The notes under the pieces were generated by a model. It saw nothing but the letters and a program-made list of their open reading frames with translations. It was not told where the DNA came from and searched no databases. The position numbers and the translations under genes were made by a program. Positions 1 through 8,632 of a stretch of 64,000 nt of DNA are shown here, piece after piece (the stretch's first letter is position 1; every line of letters begins with the position of its first letter). The stretch comes from Nocardia uniformis NBRC 13702. Its GTDB lineage: Bacteria > Actinomycetota > Actinomycetes > Mycobacteriales > Mycobacteriaceae. The stretch lies in contig NZ_BDCE01000064.1 in assembly GCF_001613345.1 (NCBI RefSeq), forward strand, positions 124,001 to 188,000, written 5' to 3'.

Positions 1-45
1 GGCGACGACGTCGCGTACCTTCACCTCGTGAGCGCGTGGGGTCAT
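1..45 (-). CDS. 5' end of a leftward gene, possibly ferredoxin/oxygenase reductase (partial)
   Basis: An ATG overlaps the stop of the alpha/beta hydrolase as ATGA and opens a frame that runs off the window after 15 codons (starts MTPRAHEVKVRDVVA). The ATGA coupling shows it is the next gene of the module A operon. The sequence resembles the first beta strand of ferredoxin-NADP/KshB-type oxygenase reductases, but 15 residues cannot prove that. Only the existence of a coupled gene is well supported. Confidence 0.45.
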   Translation of the reverse strand, partial: MTPRAHEVKVRDVVA

Positions 46-932
46 CCGGCCAATCCGATTCGTCCGAGGGCTTTTTCGGTGAGAACGAGTAGTTCAGTGG
101 CGACCTCGTCGCGGTGCTCGTAGGGCAGGTGGTGACCTGCCCGCGGAAACTCCTGCAGCCGGGCATGGGGTAGTCGCGCGGCGATGATGTGGCTGTGCGC
201 GGCCGGTGTGATCGGGTCCCCGCCGCCAGCCATGATGACCACGTCGGTGTCGTCGAACACCGCGAGTGTGTCGTAGCGGTCGTGGCGCAAAATCGACGCG
301 CCCATGTCGGCGACTGCGCGCAGGTGACTCTGCGCGGCCTGCCAGACCACGCGGTTCAGGTCGTGGCGGCGTGGACGGGGTCCGAACATGCCGAATCGGT
401 TGAACTGGCGGGCCAAGAACAATGGCTTGCTCGGTAGCCGCAGGTGCGCGATCAGCGCGACTGCGAGGGCGGTGATCGGCGGGAACCGCAGCAGCCGCCG
501 CCCCACTGCGGGCAGATCGCCCGCGCTGGTGGCGACGAACGCGACGCCGTGCACCCGGTCCCGAATCAACTCGGGGTGCCGTTCACCCAGTGCCATCAGT
601 GTCATGCCGCCCATGGAGTGCCCGCCCAGCACCAGGGCCCCGGTCGGCACGAGCGTGTCGATCAACGCGTCGAGATCATCGGCTAGTAGCTCCAAGCTTG
701 CCCGCATGCGCGCCGACTGCCCGTGGCCGCGGTGGTCGTAGGCGATCACCCGCAGCGTCGGATCGGCGATGACCAGACGTTCGGCAACGTCCTCCCAGGA
801 ACGGCGCGACAGGGACCAGCCGTGCGCGAGCACCACGGTCACCTCGGCGGTCGGCACACCCCACTCGGTGACATGCAGCCAACCGCCGGATTCTCGGGGA
901 AATCGGTGCTCGCGGTGCTCGCCGGCGGTCAC
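42..932 (-). CDS. alpha/beta hydrolase
   Basis: A 296-residue serine hydrolase of the alpha/beta fold. The nucleophile elbow GHSMGG carries Ser at about residue 106, the acid is the Asp of GGGDP (about 239) and the base is the His of AGHH (about 267), so the triad looks complete. The oxyanion motif HGWS is near residue 38. The GTG start overlaps the upstream SDR stop as GTGA, so translation is coupled in the module A operon. A plausible role is hydrolysis of esters or lactones made by the neighbouring Baeyer-Villiger-type FMO. Substrate unknown. Confidence 0.9.
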   Translation of the reverse strand: MTAGEHREHRFPRESGGWLHVTEWGVPTAEVTVVLAHGWSLSRRSWEDVAERLVIADPTLRVIAYDHRGHGQSARMRASLELLADDLDALIDTLVPTGALVLGGHSMGGMTLMALGERHPELIRDRVHGVAFVATSAGDLPAVGRRLLRFPPITALAVALIAHLRLPSKPLFLARQFNRFGMFGPRPRRHDLNRVVWQAAQSHLRAVADMGASILRHDRYDTLAVFDDTDVVIMAGGGDPITPAAHSHIIAARLPHARLQEFPRAGHHLPYEHRDEVATELLVLTEKALGRIGLAG

Positions 933-1873
933 TTGCGGGCCTCCACCCGGGCGGGCTCGGTCTTCGACGTCGGCGCGGGCATGTCGGCACCGATCAGCTT
1001 CATCGCCCGTTCAGCGACCGACTCGAGCGCATCGACGGTGAAGTACCGGGCGATGTTGCGGTTGATGCCGGGGGCGACGCGCATCAGGAAGTACCCGAGC
1101 CACGCTTCGGCCCGGACCGGCACTACGGCGAGGTCGTAGCGCAGTGCCCTGGTCGCGGCGCGGGCGACGAGGTTCGGGCTCAGTGGCGAGAACGGGAGTT
1201 TCGCGGCCAGTTCCTGAATCCGGACACTCGCCTGCTTGCTTCGTTCGACCGTCGCGTCGTCGACACCGACCATCACTCCGTTGAGGCCGATGTTGGTGTT
1301 GATGACGCCGGGGCAGATCGCGCTGACGCCGATACCGTGCGGAGCGAACTCGAGTCGCAGGCATTCGCTGAGCATCTTCACTCCGGCCTTGGACACCGAA
1401 TAGGCCGACATGACCGCCGTCGGGGTGAACGCGGCCGCCGAGGCGATGTTGATGATGTGCCCGCCCTGGCCCCGGTCGATCATCTGTTTGCCGACCACAC
1501 GACAGCCGTGGATCACGCCCATCAGGTTGACGCCGAGCTGTCGGTCCCAGTCCTGCGGCGCCAGATCCACGAAGGCGCCACTGATGACCATGCCCGCGTT
1601 GTTGACCAGCACATCCGGCACGCCGTGGTCGGCGTGGACGTCGCGGGCGAAGGACTCCCACGCCTGCGGGTCCGTCACGTCGAGGCGGGCCGCGGTGGCC
1701 TTGTTGCCCTTGCCGCGGATCATCGCCACCGTGGCTTCGGCGGCGTTCAGGTCGATGTCGGAGACGACGACGTGCGCGCCCCTGTTCGCGAATCGGAGGG
1801 CGATGGCGCGGCCGATGCCGCTGCCCGCGCCGGTCACGACGACGAGTTTCGGGTGCAGTGTGTTGATTTTCAC
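929..1873 (-). CDS. short-chain dehydrogenase/reductase (SDR)
   Basis: A classical SDR of 314 residues. The cofactor motif TGAGSGIG is near residue 14, NNAG near 91, the catalytic Ser near 145 and the YSVSK Tyr/Lys pair at about 158 and 162. It probably interconverts an alcohol and a ketone with NAD(P). I place the start at the GTG overlapping the FMO1 stop (GTGA), just ahead of KINTLHPKLVVVTGAG; longer upstream frames overlap the FMO gene. In the operon it could supply ketone to FMO1. Its C-terminal half has the long helical extension common in mycolata SDRs. Confidence 0.92.
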   Translation of the reverse strand: MKINTLHPKLVVVTGAGSGIGRAIALRFANRGAHVVVSDIDLNAAEATVAMIRGKGNKATAARLDVTDPQAWESFARDVHADHGVPDVLVNNAGMVISGAFVDLAPQDWDRQLGVNLMGVIHGCRVVGKQMIDRGQGGHIINIASAAAFTPTAVMSAYSVSKAGVKMLSECLRLEFAPHGIGVSAICPGVINTNIGLNGVMVGVDDATVERSKQASVRIQELAAKLPFSPLSPNLVARAATRALRYDLAVVPVRAEAWLGYFLMRVAPGINRNIARYFTVDALESVAERAMKLIGADMPAPTSKTEPARVEARK

Positions 1874-3447
1874 GCGGATTCCTTCACGGTGGGCACGGAC
1901 GTTGCGGCGACGGGTGCCGTGGTCGTGTAGTTGTAGACTTCGAGGTTGAAATGGCGGTTGTGCCAGTACATTTCGCCGTGCGTGGTGGGCCGGAACGGCG
2001 AATCGCCGTGATTGTCGATGTAGTAGGTGTTCGAGCCGGCGCACACGTCGGTGAACAGGAAGTTCTTCTGTTGCCGCTTCAGGCATTTGGCGAAGTAGTC
2101 GTCGTGGGCCTGTTGGCTGATCTCGACGAGATCGGTCCCGCGTCGTTTGGCCTCGGCGAGGGTGCGGCTCAGGTGCGCGGTCACCGCCTCGATCATCCAG
2201 ATGTAGGAGCCGAGCACGAACCCATACGGGCCGGTGATGGTGAAGACGTTCGGGAAGCCGGGCACCGAGACGCCCTGGTAGGACTGAAAGCGGTTGACAT
2301 CCCAGAACGTGCGCAGGTCCAACCCGTCGCGGCCGCGAACCGGGAACGGCGGGGTCGCGCCCTTGTCCCACAGTTTGAACCCGGTCGCGCAGATGAGGAC
2401 GTCGATCTCGTGTTCCACCCCGTCCACGGTGCGCACCCCGTTCTCGGTGACGCACTCGATCGAGTCGGTGACCAGACTGACATCGGCCCGGTTGAACATC
2501 TTGAGGTAGTCGTTCGACATCGACGGCCGTTTGCAACCGAGCCCATACTTCGGCATCAGTTTCTCCCGGAGCACCGGGTCGTCGACCTGCTTGCGCATCC
2601 ACCGTCGCACCGGCATCTCCGCCAGCTGCCGCACCCCACTCATCAGCCACGACGGTCCAACAACCATGCCGCTCATGCTGATTTCGGTGGCGATGGTGCC
2701 GACCAGACGCAGTGCGGAGCGCAGCGGCTTGTTTTCCAGGATCCGGCGACCCAACCCGCTGACGGCGGCATCGGACTTGGGGAACACCCAGATCGGGGTC
2801 CGCTGGAACACGGTCAGATGCTCGGTTTCATCGACGATCGCGGGTGACAGCTGCAGCGACGTCGCGCCGGTGCCGATCACGGCCACTCGCTTACCCGCCA
2901 GTGCGACGTCGCCGTCCCACATCGCGGTGTGCATCAAGGTGCCCGCGAAGCTGTCGATACCCTCGATATCGGGCATCTTCGGCCGCTCCAGCCCACCGAC
3001 CGCCAGCACCAGGTAGCGGCCGGTGATCACGGGTTCGCCGTCGATCGATACCCGCCACAAGCCGTTGCGCTCGTCGAATTCGACGCCCGTCACGGTCGTG
3101 TTCAGCCGCAGCCGCTCGCGCAGCCCGTACTTGTCGACCATGTCCTCGGCGTAGTCGCGTAATTCGGAGCCGGGGGCGTAGACCCGCGACCAGTCGCCGC
3201 GCTGCTCGTAGGAGAAGCTGTAGATGAACGACGGGATGTCCACCGCCACACCGGGATAGGTGTTGGCGTGCCAGGTGCCACCGACCCGGTCCCACTTGTC
3301 CAGGATCACGAAGTCGTGAATCCCCTGACGTTGCAACGCGATACCGGTGCCGATGCCGCCGAACCCGGCACCGACCACTACCACCTCGTGATCGGGGGTC
3401 GTGCGCTCGTCGCCGGCCCGGCGGGCGGTGTTGGTTTTGGTAGCCAT
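1870..3447 (-). CDS. flavin-containing / Baeyer-Villiger-type monooxygenase (FMO1)
   Basis: Class B flavoprotein monooxygenase of about 525 residues. It has an FAD Rossmann motif (GAGFGG) near the N-terminus, the complete Baeyer-Villiger fingerprint FxGxxxHxxxW (FAGTLMHTAMW) and a second nucleotide-binding GTGATS for NADPH. It likely inserts oxygen into a ketone or hydroxylates a hydrophobic substrate. I prefer the ATG at 3447, with GAGAGAAG five bases upstream, over a GTG at 3462 that would overlap the upstream stop. It sits between the PF10118 genes and the SDR. Closest relatives in the window by eye are FMO2 and FMO3. Confidence 0.92.
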   Translation of the reverse strand: MATKTNTARRAGDERTTPDHEVVVVGAGFGGIGTGIALQRQGIHDFVILDKWDRVGGTWHANTYPGVAVDIPSFIYSFSYEQRGDWSRVYAPGSELRDYAEDMVDKYGLRERLRLNTTVTGVEFDERNGLWRVSIDGEPVITGRYLVLAVGGLERPKMPDIEGIDSFAGTLMHTAMWDGDVALAGKRVAVIGTGATSLQLSPAIVDETEHLTVFQRTPIWVFPKSDAAVSGLGRRILENKPLRSALRLVGTIATEISMSGMVVGPSWLMSGVRQLAEMPVRRWMRKQVDDPVLREKLMPKYGLGCKRPSMSNDYLKMFNRADVSLVTDSIECVTENGVRTVDGVEHEIDVLICATGFKLWDKGATPPFPVRGRDGLDLRTFWDVNRFQSYQGVSVPGFPNVFTITGPYGFVLGSYIWMIEAVTAHLSRTLAEAKRRGTDLVEISQQAHDDYFAKCLKRQQKNFLFTDVCAGSNTYYIDNHGDSPFRPTTHGEMYWHNRHFNLEVYNYTTTAPVAATSVPTVKESA

Positions 3448-3458
3448 GTCTGCTTCTC

Positions 3459-4316
3459 TCACTTCACCCGGTCGAGCAGTTCGCCCGAAGATCCGAACAA
3501 CCGCTCATGCCACTGCGCCAGCAGGGCACTGGTGTCGACGTCGTCGGGATGGAAACCCTGCCGCATGTAGGCGCGCAGTTCCGCCGACAGGCCGCGAACG
3601 AACGGCCCGCGGAACACCTGGATCAGCTGACGGGCCACGGTGATCGGCCGCCACGCGGTCCGGTCGGACGCGATCGAGGCCAGCACCGCGATCGTCAGGA
3701 ACGGCATGACGAAGTAGTACAAGAAGGCCATGGCCAGGATCCGGGTCCGCTCCGACCCGCCGGTCGCCCGGAAGACGTCGAAAGCCACCGACTTGTGTTC
3801 CAGCTCCTCGTAAACATGCCAATTGAGCATGTTCCACACCTCGGGGTCACCCGGAATAGCCTGGATCTCGGCACTGGACAGCACCCGTTGCGCCATGACC
3901 GCCGTGTAATGCTCGGCGGCCGCGGTCACCGCGAGATGCGCGTGCCGCGGGAGCAGATTCTCGGCGGCGATCCACGCCTTTTCGCGGCGGGATTTCGCCG
4001 GGAAATCCGCCACCCGAACGGACAGGTAACCCAGGTCGACGAGCTGCTTGTTCAACTCCCGATGTTGTTGCCCGTGCACGGCCTCCTGGCCGATGAACCC
4101 CGCGACGCGCTTCTTCAGCACCGGATCGGTGATCTCGTCCGCGAAGCGGCGCACCGACCGGATAAACGACTCCTCGCCCGGCGGGAAACCTGCCGAGAGG
4201 AACGCGATCAGGTGACTCAGGACGATGTCGCCCTGAATGAAGTGGCGGCGCACCGGTTCCGGGTCTCCGAAGCGGAAACGCATCCGCCGAACCTTCGGAT
4301 AGGCATTGGTGGTCAT
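3459..4316 (-). CDS. PF10118-type predicted metal-dependent hydrolase, copy 2
   Basis: A 285-residue member of the family annotated as predicted metal-dependent hydrolases (PF10118). It is helical and has ferritin-like metal-ligand patterns: GEESF, GQEAVHGQQH, AAEHY and EELEHKSVAFD. These Glu/His pairs suggest a di-metal site. A hydrophobic segment near residues 195-225 suggests membrane association. An AGGA site lies eight bases before ATG. It is clearly paralogous to the next gene upstream, only 31 bases away, so the pair is a tandem duplication. Biochemical function is not established for the family. Confidence 0.85.
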   Translation of the reverse strand: MTTNAYPKVRRMRFRFGDPEPVRRHFIQGDIVLSHLIAFLSAGFPPGEESFIRSVRRFADEITDPVLKKRVAGFIGQEAVHGQQHRELNKQLVDLGYLSVRVADFPAKSRREKAWIAAENLLPRHAHLAVTAAAEHYTAVMAQRVLSSAEIQAIPGDPEVWNMLNWHVYEELEHKSVAFDVFRATGGSERTRILAMAFLYYFVMPFLTIAVLASIASDRTAWRPITVARQLIQVFRGPFVRGLSAELRAYMRQGFHPDDVDTSALLAQWHERLFGSSGELLDRVK

Positions 4317-4347
4317 GGTTTTCGTCCTGTCTGCGATGGGTGGTCGG

Positions 4348-5214
4348 TCACTTGAGGTGGTCGACCAGCACGCCGGTGTCGCCGAACAATTCGCGCTGCC
4401 ACCGCTCGAGTAGGGCGGCGGTGTCGATGTGGTCGGGATGGAAACCGGGCTTCATGTACACGGCCAGATCCCGCAGCAATCCACGGAATATCGGCCCGCG
4501 CAACAGCTTGTACGCCTGTCGAGCGACCTTCGCCGGCTGTCGGCGCGCGACCGGATCATGCGCCAGCGAGGCGAGGACGACGACGACGGTCGCAGGCAAC
4601 GTCAAGAGGTAGAGGGCGAGCATCACGCCGATCCGGGTGGACTCGGATCCGCCGACGGCGCGGAACACGTCGAACGCCACCGACTTGTGCTCCAACTCCT
4701 CCATCATGTGCCAGTTGAGCAGGTGCCAGATCTCGGGCTCGCCAGGGATCGACTGGATTTCCTCGCTGTCCAGCGCCCGCTCGGCAAGTACCGCCGTGTA
4801 GTGTTCGGCCGCCGCGGTCAACGCCAAGTGCCACATGTCCGGCAACCGCTGTTCGAGCCGGATCATCCGCTCGCGATGTTGCTCGGAATCCATCCATCCG
4901 ACCGTCGGGTAGTCGAGTTCGACCAGCCGTTCGTTGAGTCGCCGATGTTCCTGGCCGTGCACCGCCTCTTGACCGATGAATGCGGCCACCCGCTTCTTCA
5001 GCACCGGATCGGTGATCTGGTCGGAGAACCGCCGGACCGAGCGGATGAACCCTTCCTCGCCGGCCGGGAACCCGGCGGAGAGCCCGGCGACGAAATGGCT
5101 GAACACCATGTCGCCCCGAATAAAGTGCTTGTCCGAGGACTCCGGCTCGTCGAAATGGAACCGGATCCGCCGAACCTTGGGATACGCCGCTACCGGCGTC
5201 TGCGAGGTGCTCAT
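4348..5214 (-). CDS. PF10118-type predicted metal-dependent hydrolase, copy 1
   Basis: A 288-residue paralogue of the following gene with the same ligand motifs (GEEGF, GQEAVHGQEH, AAEHY, EELEHKSVAFD). It is the first gene of the leftward module A operon, with GGAGG seven bases before ATG. A good promoter with a palindromic operator lies about 50 bases upstream. Ferritin-like di-metal chemistry, such as oxidation or desaturation, is as plausible as hydrolysis. The constant company of FMO, SDR and hydrolase suggests modification of a lipid-like substrate. Confidence 0.85.
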   Translation of the reverse strand: MSTSQTPVAAYPKVRRIRFHFDEPESSDKHFIRGDMVFSHFVAGLSAGFPAGEEGFIRSVRRFSDQITDPVLKKRVAAFIGQEAVHGQEHRRLNERLVELDYPTVGWMDSEQHRERMIRLEQRLPDMWHLALTAAAEHYTAVLAERALDSEEIQSIPGEPEIWHLLNWHMMEELEHKSVAFDVFRAVGGSESTRIGVMLALYLLTLPATVVVVLASLAHDPVARRQPAKVARQAYKLLRGPIFRGLLRDLAVYMKPGFHPDHIDTAALLERWQRELFGDTGVLVDHLK

Positions 5215-5234
5215 TTGAAAGCCTCCAACCGCTC

Positions 5235-5245
5235 TGTCTGAGACA
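5235..5245. promoter_or_regulatory. inverted repeat TGTCT-G-AGACA in the leader of the PF10118 operon
   Basis: A perfect 5-1-5 inverted repeat lies between the promoter and start of the leftward operon. It matches 9 of 11 bases of TGTCTGGGACG in the promoters at 25.4 and 28.06 kb. A related TCTGG-C-CCAGA repeat occurs at 5291-5301. A shared regulator site is an inference. Confidence 0.4.
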
Positions 5246-5259
5246 ACAACTCTGCGTTT

Positions 5260-5288
5260 AATTTACCGACCGACGCGTCGGTCGTCAA
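5260..5288 (-). promoter_or_regulatory. sigma70-type promoter with an 18-bp palindromic TetR-type operator in its spacer
   Basis: On the minus strand TTGACG (5288-5283) and TAAATT (5265-5260) are separated by exactly 17 bases. The perfect palindrome CGACCGACGCGTCGGTCG occupies 5267-5284, so it fills the spacer and touches the -35. This is the classic position for repression. The divergent tetR begins at 5331, so its product is the obvious candidate ligand-responsive repressor. Confidence 0.7.
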
Positions 5289-5330
5289 TATCTGGCCCAG
5301 ACAGTAACGGGAAACGGTTAGGATCAGGAC

Positions 5331-5981
5331 GTGACCATCACCGGCAGTCGCAAGCGAGGCCGACCTGCAGACCCCGACCTGATTGCGCGCAGACGAGCGG
5401 CCCTCATCGACGCCGCGGCCGAGGTGTTCGCGGACGTCGGCTACACCAATGCGGCCGTCTCCACCATCGCCGATCGCGCCGGGCTGGGAAAGGGCACGTT
5501 CTACCAGTATTTCGACAGCAAGAAGGACGTGCTCGACGGTGTGATCGACCAAGTGGTCGACGATGTGACGGCGCTGATCCTGGCCGAGACCGGCGCACAG
5601 CGGGCAACCTCGCTCGACGACCTCGAAGGAGGATTGCGCACGGTCGCGAGCCGACTGTTCGAAATGACAGACGAGCGTCCGCAGGCCGTGCGGATGCTGC
5701 TGGAGGGGATACAGGACGAAGACATCAAGGAGCGACTGCTCGGACTGTCGGCCGCGCTCGAGGCGACCGTCGCCACACTGTTGCATCACAACGCCGACGC
5801 CGGCCTGGTTCGCGGCGACATCGACGCCGAATTCACCGCACACGTGATGGTCAGCATCGCGATCGGCGGAATGGTCCGCCTGCTGCGCGGCGACTTCGTC
5901 GACGCGGGTTCGAGGGCGGCGTATATCGACTCGTGTGCCGGCCTCGCCCGCTCCATGATGATGCCCGGCTCGACGCCGTGA
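5331..5981 (+). CDS. TetR-family transcriptional regulator (module A)
   Basis: A 216-residue regulator. The N-terminal helix-turn-helix reads AVSTIADRAGLGKGTFYQYF, typical of TetR. The C-terminal half is the variable ligand-binding, dimerising domain. The GTG start is 42 bases from the end of the promoter/operator region. It is divergent from the PF10118-FMO1 operon, so it probably represses that operon through the 5267-5284 palindrome and may control its own transcription. Its stop overlaps the GTG of the ABC1 kinase gene. It looks related to the TetR at 25.8 kb in both sequence and setting. Confidence 0.9.
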   Translation: MTITGSRKRGRPADPDLIARRRAALIDAAAEVFADVGYTNAAVSTIADRAGLGKGTFYQYFDSKKDVLDGVIDQVVDDVTALILAETGAQRATSLDDLEGGLRTVASRLFEMTDERPQAVRMLLEGIQDEDIKERLLGLSAALEATVATLLHHNADAGLVRGDIDAEFTAHVMVSIAIGGMVRLLRGDFVDAGSRAAYIDSCAGLARSMMMPGSTP

Positions 5982-7363
5982 CCGACGACCGGATCGCGAC
6001 GGGCAGAGTGGCCCGCGGCCGGATGCTCGGTCAAGCCGTGGCGGGCCAAGCCGTCCGGCTGGCAAGTGCACGTTTGACCATGGTCGGACGCTCCCAACAA
6101 GCCAGGGAACTACTCGCCGAGCGCGCCACGATGGACGCGGTGGAACATCTGGTTGCGGTGCTCGGCAGCATGAAGGGCGCCTCGATGAAAATCGGCCAGA
6201 TCCTGTCGCTGGCCGATCTGGAACTGGTGTCGGAATCGCACCGCGAACGCATACGAGCAAAGCTCGCGACCCTGTGCGACCAAGCCCCGCGCGCGCCCTT
6301 CGCCACGATGCGCAAGGTCATCGAGGCCGACCTCGGGCCGATGGCCCGCATCTTCGCCGACTTCGACCCCGAACCGATCGCGGCGGCGTCGATCGGACAG
6401 GTCTATCGCGCCCAATTGCGCGACGGACGCCAGGTCGCGGTGAAGGTGCAGTACCCCGGAGTCGATTCGGCGGTGCGCGCGGACCTGAAGAACCTCGCCG
6501 CCTTCGCCCGCATGACGCGTGCGCTGAGCCCCGCGCTCACCACGGTGCCGCTGCTCGACGAGGTCCGGCTCGGCCTCGAAGGCGAACTCGACTACCTGGC
6601 CGAGGCCCACGCGCAGCACCACGTCGCGCGGACTTTTCGCGGTCACCCGTTCATTGCGGTGCCAGACAGCATCGTCGAATTGTCTACCGGCCGTGTCCTT
6701 TTGACCGAGCACTTCGAAGGCCAAGGGTTCGGGGGGATTCGCGCACAGTCCGACGCCGAGCGCGCCAGGATCGGCGAACTCGTCGTCCGGTTCTATCTCG
6801 GGTCCCTGTTCACCCACAACGAATTCTGCGGCGACCCGCACCCCGGCAACATGCTGCTCGGCAACGACGGCCGTCTGGCTTTCGTCGACTTCGGCCTCTT
6901 CCGGCGTATGGCACCCGCCGACGTCGACTTCGAACGCCGTGTCCTGTGCGCCGCTGCCGAAGGCCGAGCCGAAGACCTCTACAACATGCTCGCCCCGCAC
7001 GGCGTCTTCGATCCCGACGCAGCAGTCACCCCCGCCGCGGCACTCGAATACATCACCGCCACCGCCGAATGGACCCTGGTCGACGCCGACATCACCATCA
7101 CCCCCGAGCTGGCCACGGGCGCGTTCGCCGCAGCCATCGACCCCCGCCTGGCTCGACAACCAGGCACGTCACCGATGCGCCATCTGCCGACCGCGCATAT
7201 CTTCTCCCGCCGAACCGATTTCATGGTTCTCGGCGTCCTCGGCCAACTGGAAGCGACCAACAACTGGCATCGCATCGCCAGGGAATGGCTCTACCACGAA
7301 CCACCGACCACCGAAATCGGTCGACAGATCGACACGTGGCGGCGCGAGACGTCAATGCCCTAA
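5978..7363 (+). CDS. ABC1/UbiB (AarF)-family atypical kinase
   Basis: A 461-residue member of the ABC1/ADCK/UbiB family. It shows the family KxGQ signature (KIGQ, about residue 71), the Ala-rich loop before IGQVYRA, the ATP-binding Lys in VAVKVQYPG, the catalytic stretch DPHPGN and the metal-binding DFG. Family members support lipid or quinone metabolism by ATPase or kinase activity at membranes. I start it at the GTG overlapping the TetR stop. Pairing with tetR repeats at 25.8-27.9 kb. Substrate unknown. Confidence 0.92.
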   Translation: MTDDRIATGRVARGRMLGQAVAGQAVRLASARLTMVGRSQQARELLAERATMDAVEHLVAVLGSMKGASMKIGQILSLADLELVSESHRERIRAKLATLCDQAPRAPFATMRKVIEADLGPMARIFADFDPEPIAAASIGQVYRAQLRDGRQVAVKVQYPGVDSAVRADLKNLAAFARMTRALSPALTTVPLLDEVRLGLEGELDYLAEAHAQHHVARTFRGHPFIAVPDSIVELSTGRVLLTEHFEGQGFGGIRAQSDAERARIGELVVRFYLGSLFTHNEFCGDPHPGNMLLGNDGRLAFVDFGLFRRMAPADVDFERRVLCAAAEGRAEDLYNMLAPHGVFDPDAAVTPAAALEYITATAEWTLVDADITITPELATGAFAAAIDPRLARQPGTSPMRHLPTAHIFSRRTDFMVLGVLGQLEATNNWHRIAREWLYHEPPTTEIGRQIDTWRRETSMP

Positions 7364-7381
7364 CCGGAAGGTTCGGTTAGG
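7359..7381 (+). terminator. hairpin at the end of the ABC1 kinase gene
   Basis: A perfect 8-bp stem (CCTAACCG / CGGTTAGG) with a 7-base loop includes the stop codon. There is no U-tract, as is usual in actinobacteria. It lies between convergent transcription units and could serve both. Confidence 0.5.
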
Positions 7382-7580
7382 ACTCGACTTTCGCCGCCAC
7401 CGGCCTGCGCCCGAACACCTCGCCCCCAGCAGAAACCGAGAATCAACCGCTACCACCGGCCAGGCGAAAACCTCACCGCTACAAGCGAAGACGTGCTGCC
7501 GTAACGCGGCGGCAGCGCACGCGGTAACCACGGGGAGCGAGGTGGGCTTCAACTCGCCGGGCCGGCCCAATGGTGGGTGC

Positions 7581-8447
7581 TCAGGCCTTTTCGCTGAAGC
7601 ATTCGAGCGCGAATCGGTCCATCTCGTCGACGACCCCCGCTTCGGGGGAGAACCAGTTCAGCCAGGACCGGGTCATCAGGAGCCGGCTGTTCGGGAGCGA
7701 GTCGGCGATCAGACGGGCGTCATGTCGTCCGTGCACCGGATCGATTTGCTGGGTGATGACCAGGACCGGAGTGGTCATGGTCGCACGCATCTCGGGCGTC
7801 GGGCCGGGCCGGCTGATGAAGAAGCCCTGATGCAACGCTGCCGTACGGCGCATATCCTGTTGTAGCGCCGTCACAACTAGGTTGCGAATGTGGCTGTCTC
7901 CCACCGGAAGTCGGCGGACGACGGCACCGAGCGCCTTCGCCAGCGGGCCGCTGAAGTTGGCGACCAGCCACATCCCCGTCCAATACGACCCGCCGGCCCA
8001 CGCGGAGTATTCCATCCACGCCGCCTCGCAGTACACGCCGCTGATGCGGTCGGGTGCGATCATTGCGGCCTCGAGCGCGATGCCGCTCGAGTTCGTCTTG
8101 CCGCCGATGATCGCCGACTCGATTCCCAACTCATCCAGGACGGCGATCACCCGCCCGGCCATGTCCGGCGTGCGGTAGTGCTGATACCGAGGCTTCGCAT
8201 CGTCGATTTCCGCGCCGAGCTGGTCGAGGCAGATGACGCGATGACCGCGAGCGGCCAGCTCTGCGGCGAGCGGGTGGTGAACCATCCGCGGCATGGCGCT
8301 GGGCGGCATCAGCACGATCACGCGGTCACCCGCGCCGAACTCGTCGTAGCCGAGCCGCAGCCCGCCGGCCGTCACAGACCTGTCGAATTTGGGCGTGGCG
8401 TCCGCACGAGACTCCACTGTCGCAGGGGTTTCCGACTGTGTCGACAT
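7581..8447 (-). CDS. alpha/beta-hydrolase-fold protein with a degenerate catalytic triad
   Basis: A 288-residue alpha/beta hydrolase fold, last gene of the long module B operon. The position of the nucleophile elbow reads G-K-T-N-S (about 116-120), so Thr replaces the usual Ser and the usual following Gly is Ser. The acid position is retained (Asp of QQIDP). Near the C-terminus, where the catalytic His normally follows a Gly, the sequence reads MTRSWLNWF with no His. It may therefore be a binding protein or an unusual enzyme. AAGGA lies eight bases before ATG. A 185-base gap separates it from FMO2, longer than any other gap in the operon. Confidence 0.82.
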   Translation of the reverse strand: MSTQSETPATVESRADATPKFDRSVTAGGLRLGYDEFGAGDRVIVLMPPSAMPRMVHHPLAAELAARGHRVICLDQLGAEIDDAKPRYQHYRTPDMAGRVIAVLDELGIESAIIGGKTNSSGIALEAAMIAPDRISGVYCEAAWMEYSAWAGGSYWTGMWLVANFSGPLAKALGAVVRRLPVGDSHIRNLVVTALQQDMRRTAALHQGFFISRPGPTPEMRATMTTPVLVITQQIDPVHGRHDARLIADSLPNSRLLMTRSWLNWFSPEAGVVDEMDRFALECFSEKA

Positions 8448-8632
8448 AGCTGAATTCCTTTGCTGTTCAGGTGGTCAGAGGTATCGGTGAAAGGCGCGAG
8501 GGCCGTTGGAGACGTGATGGAAGAATCGGGTGTGCGATGCGGTGCGGGCATCGATCCGCTGCTCCGGGCGCCTCGAGGACCCGGACCACAATCCGGTCGC
8601 GAAATCCCCTGTGCGCCGGGTGGACCCGCGGA

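Noticed and set aside
2014..2847. Plus-strand frame opposite FMO1
   Set aside because: The minus strand carries clear FMO motifs; the opposite frame shows only compositional openness.
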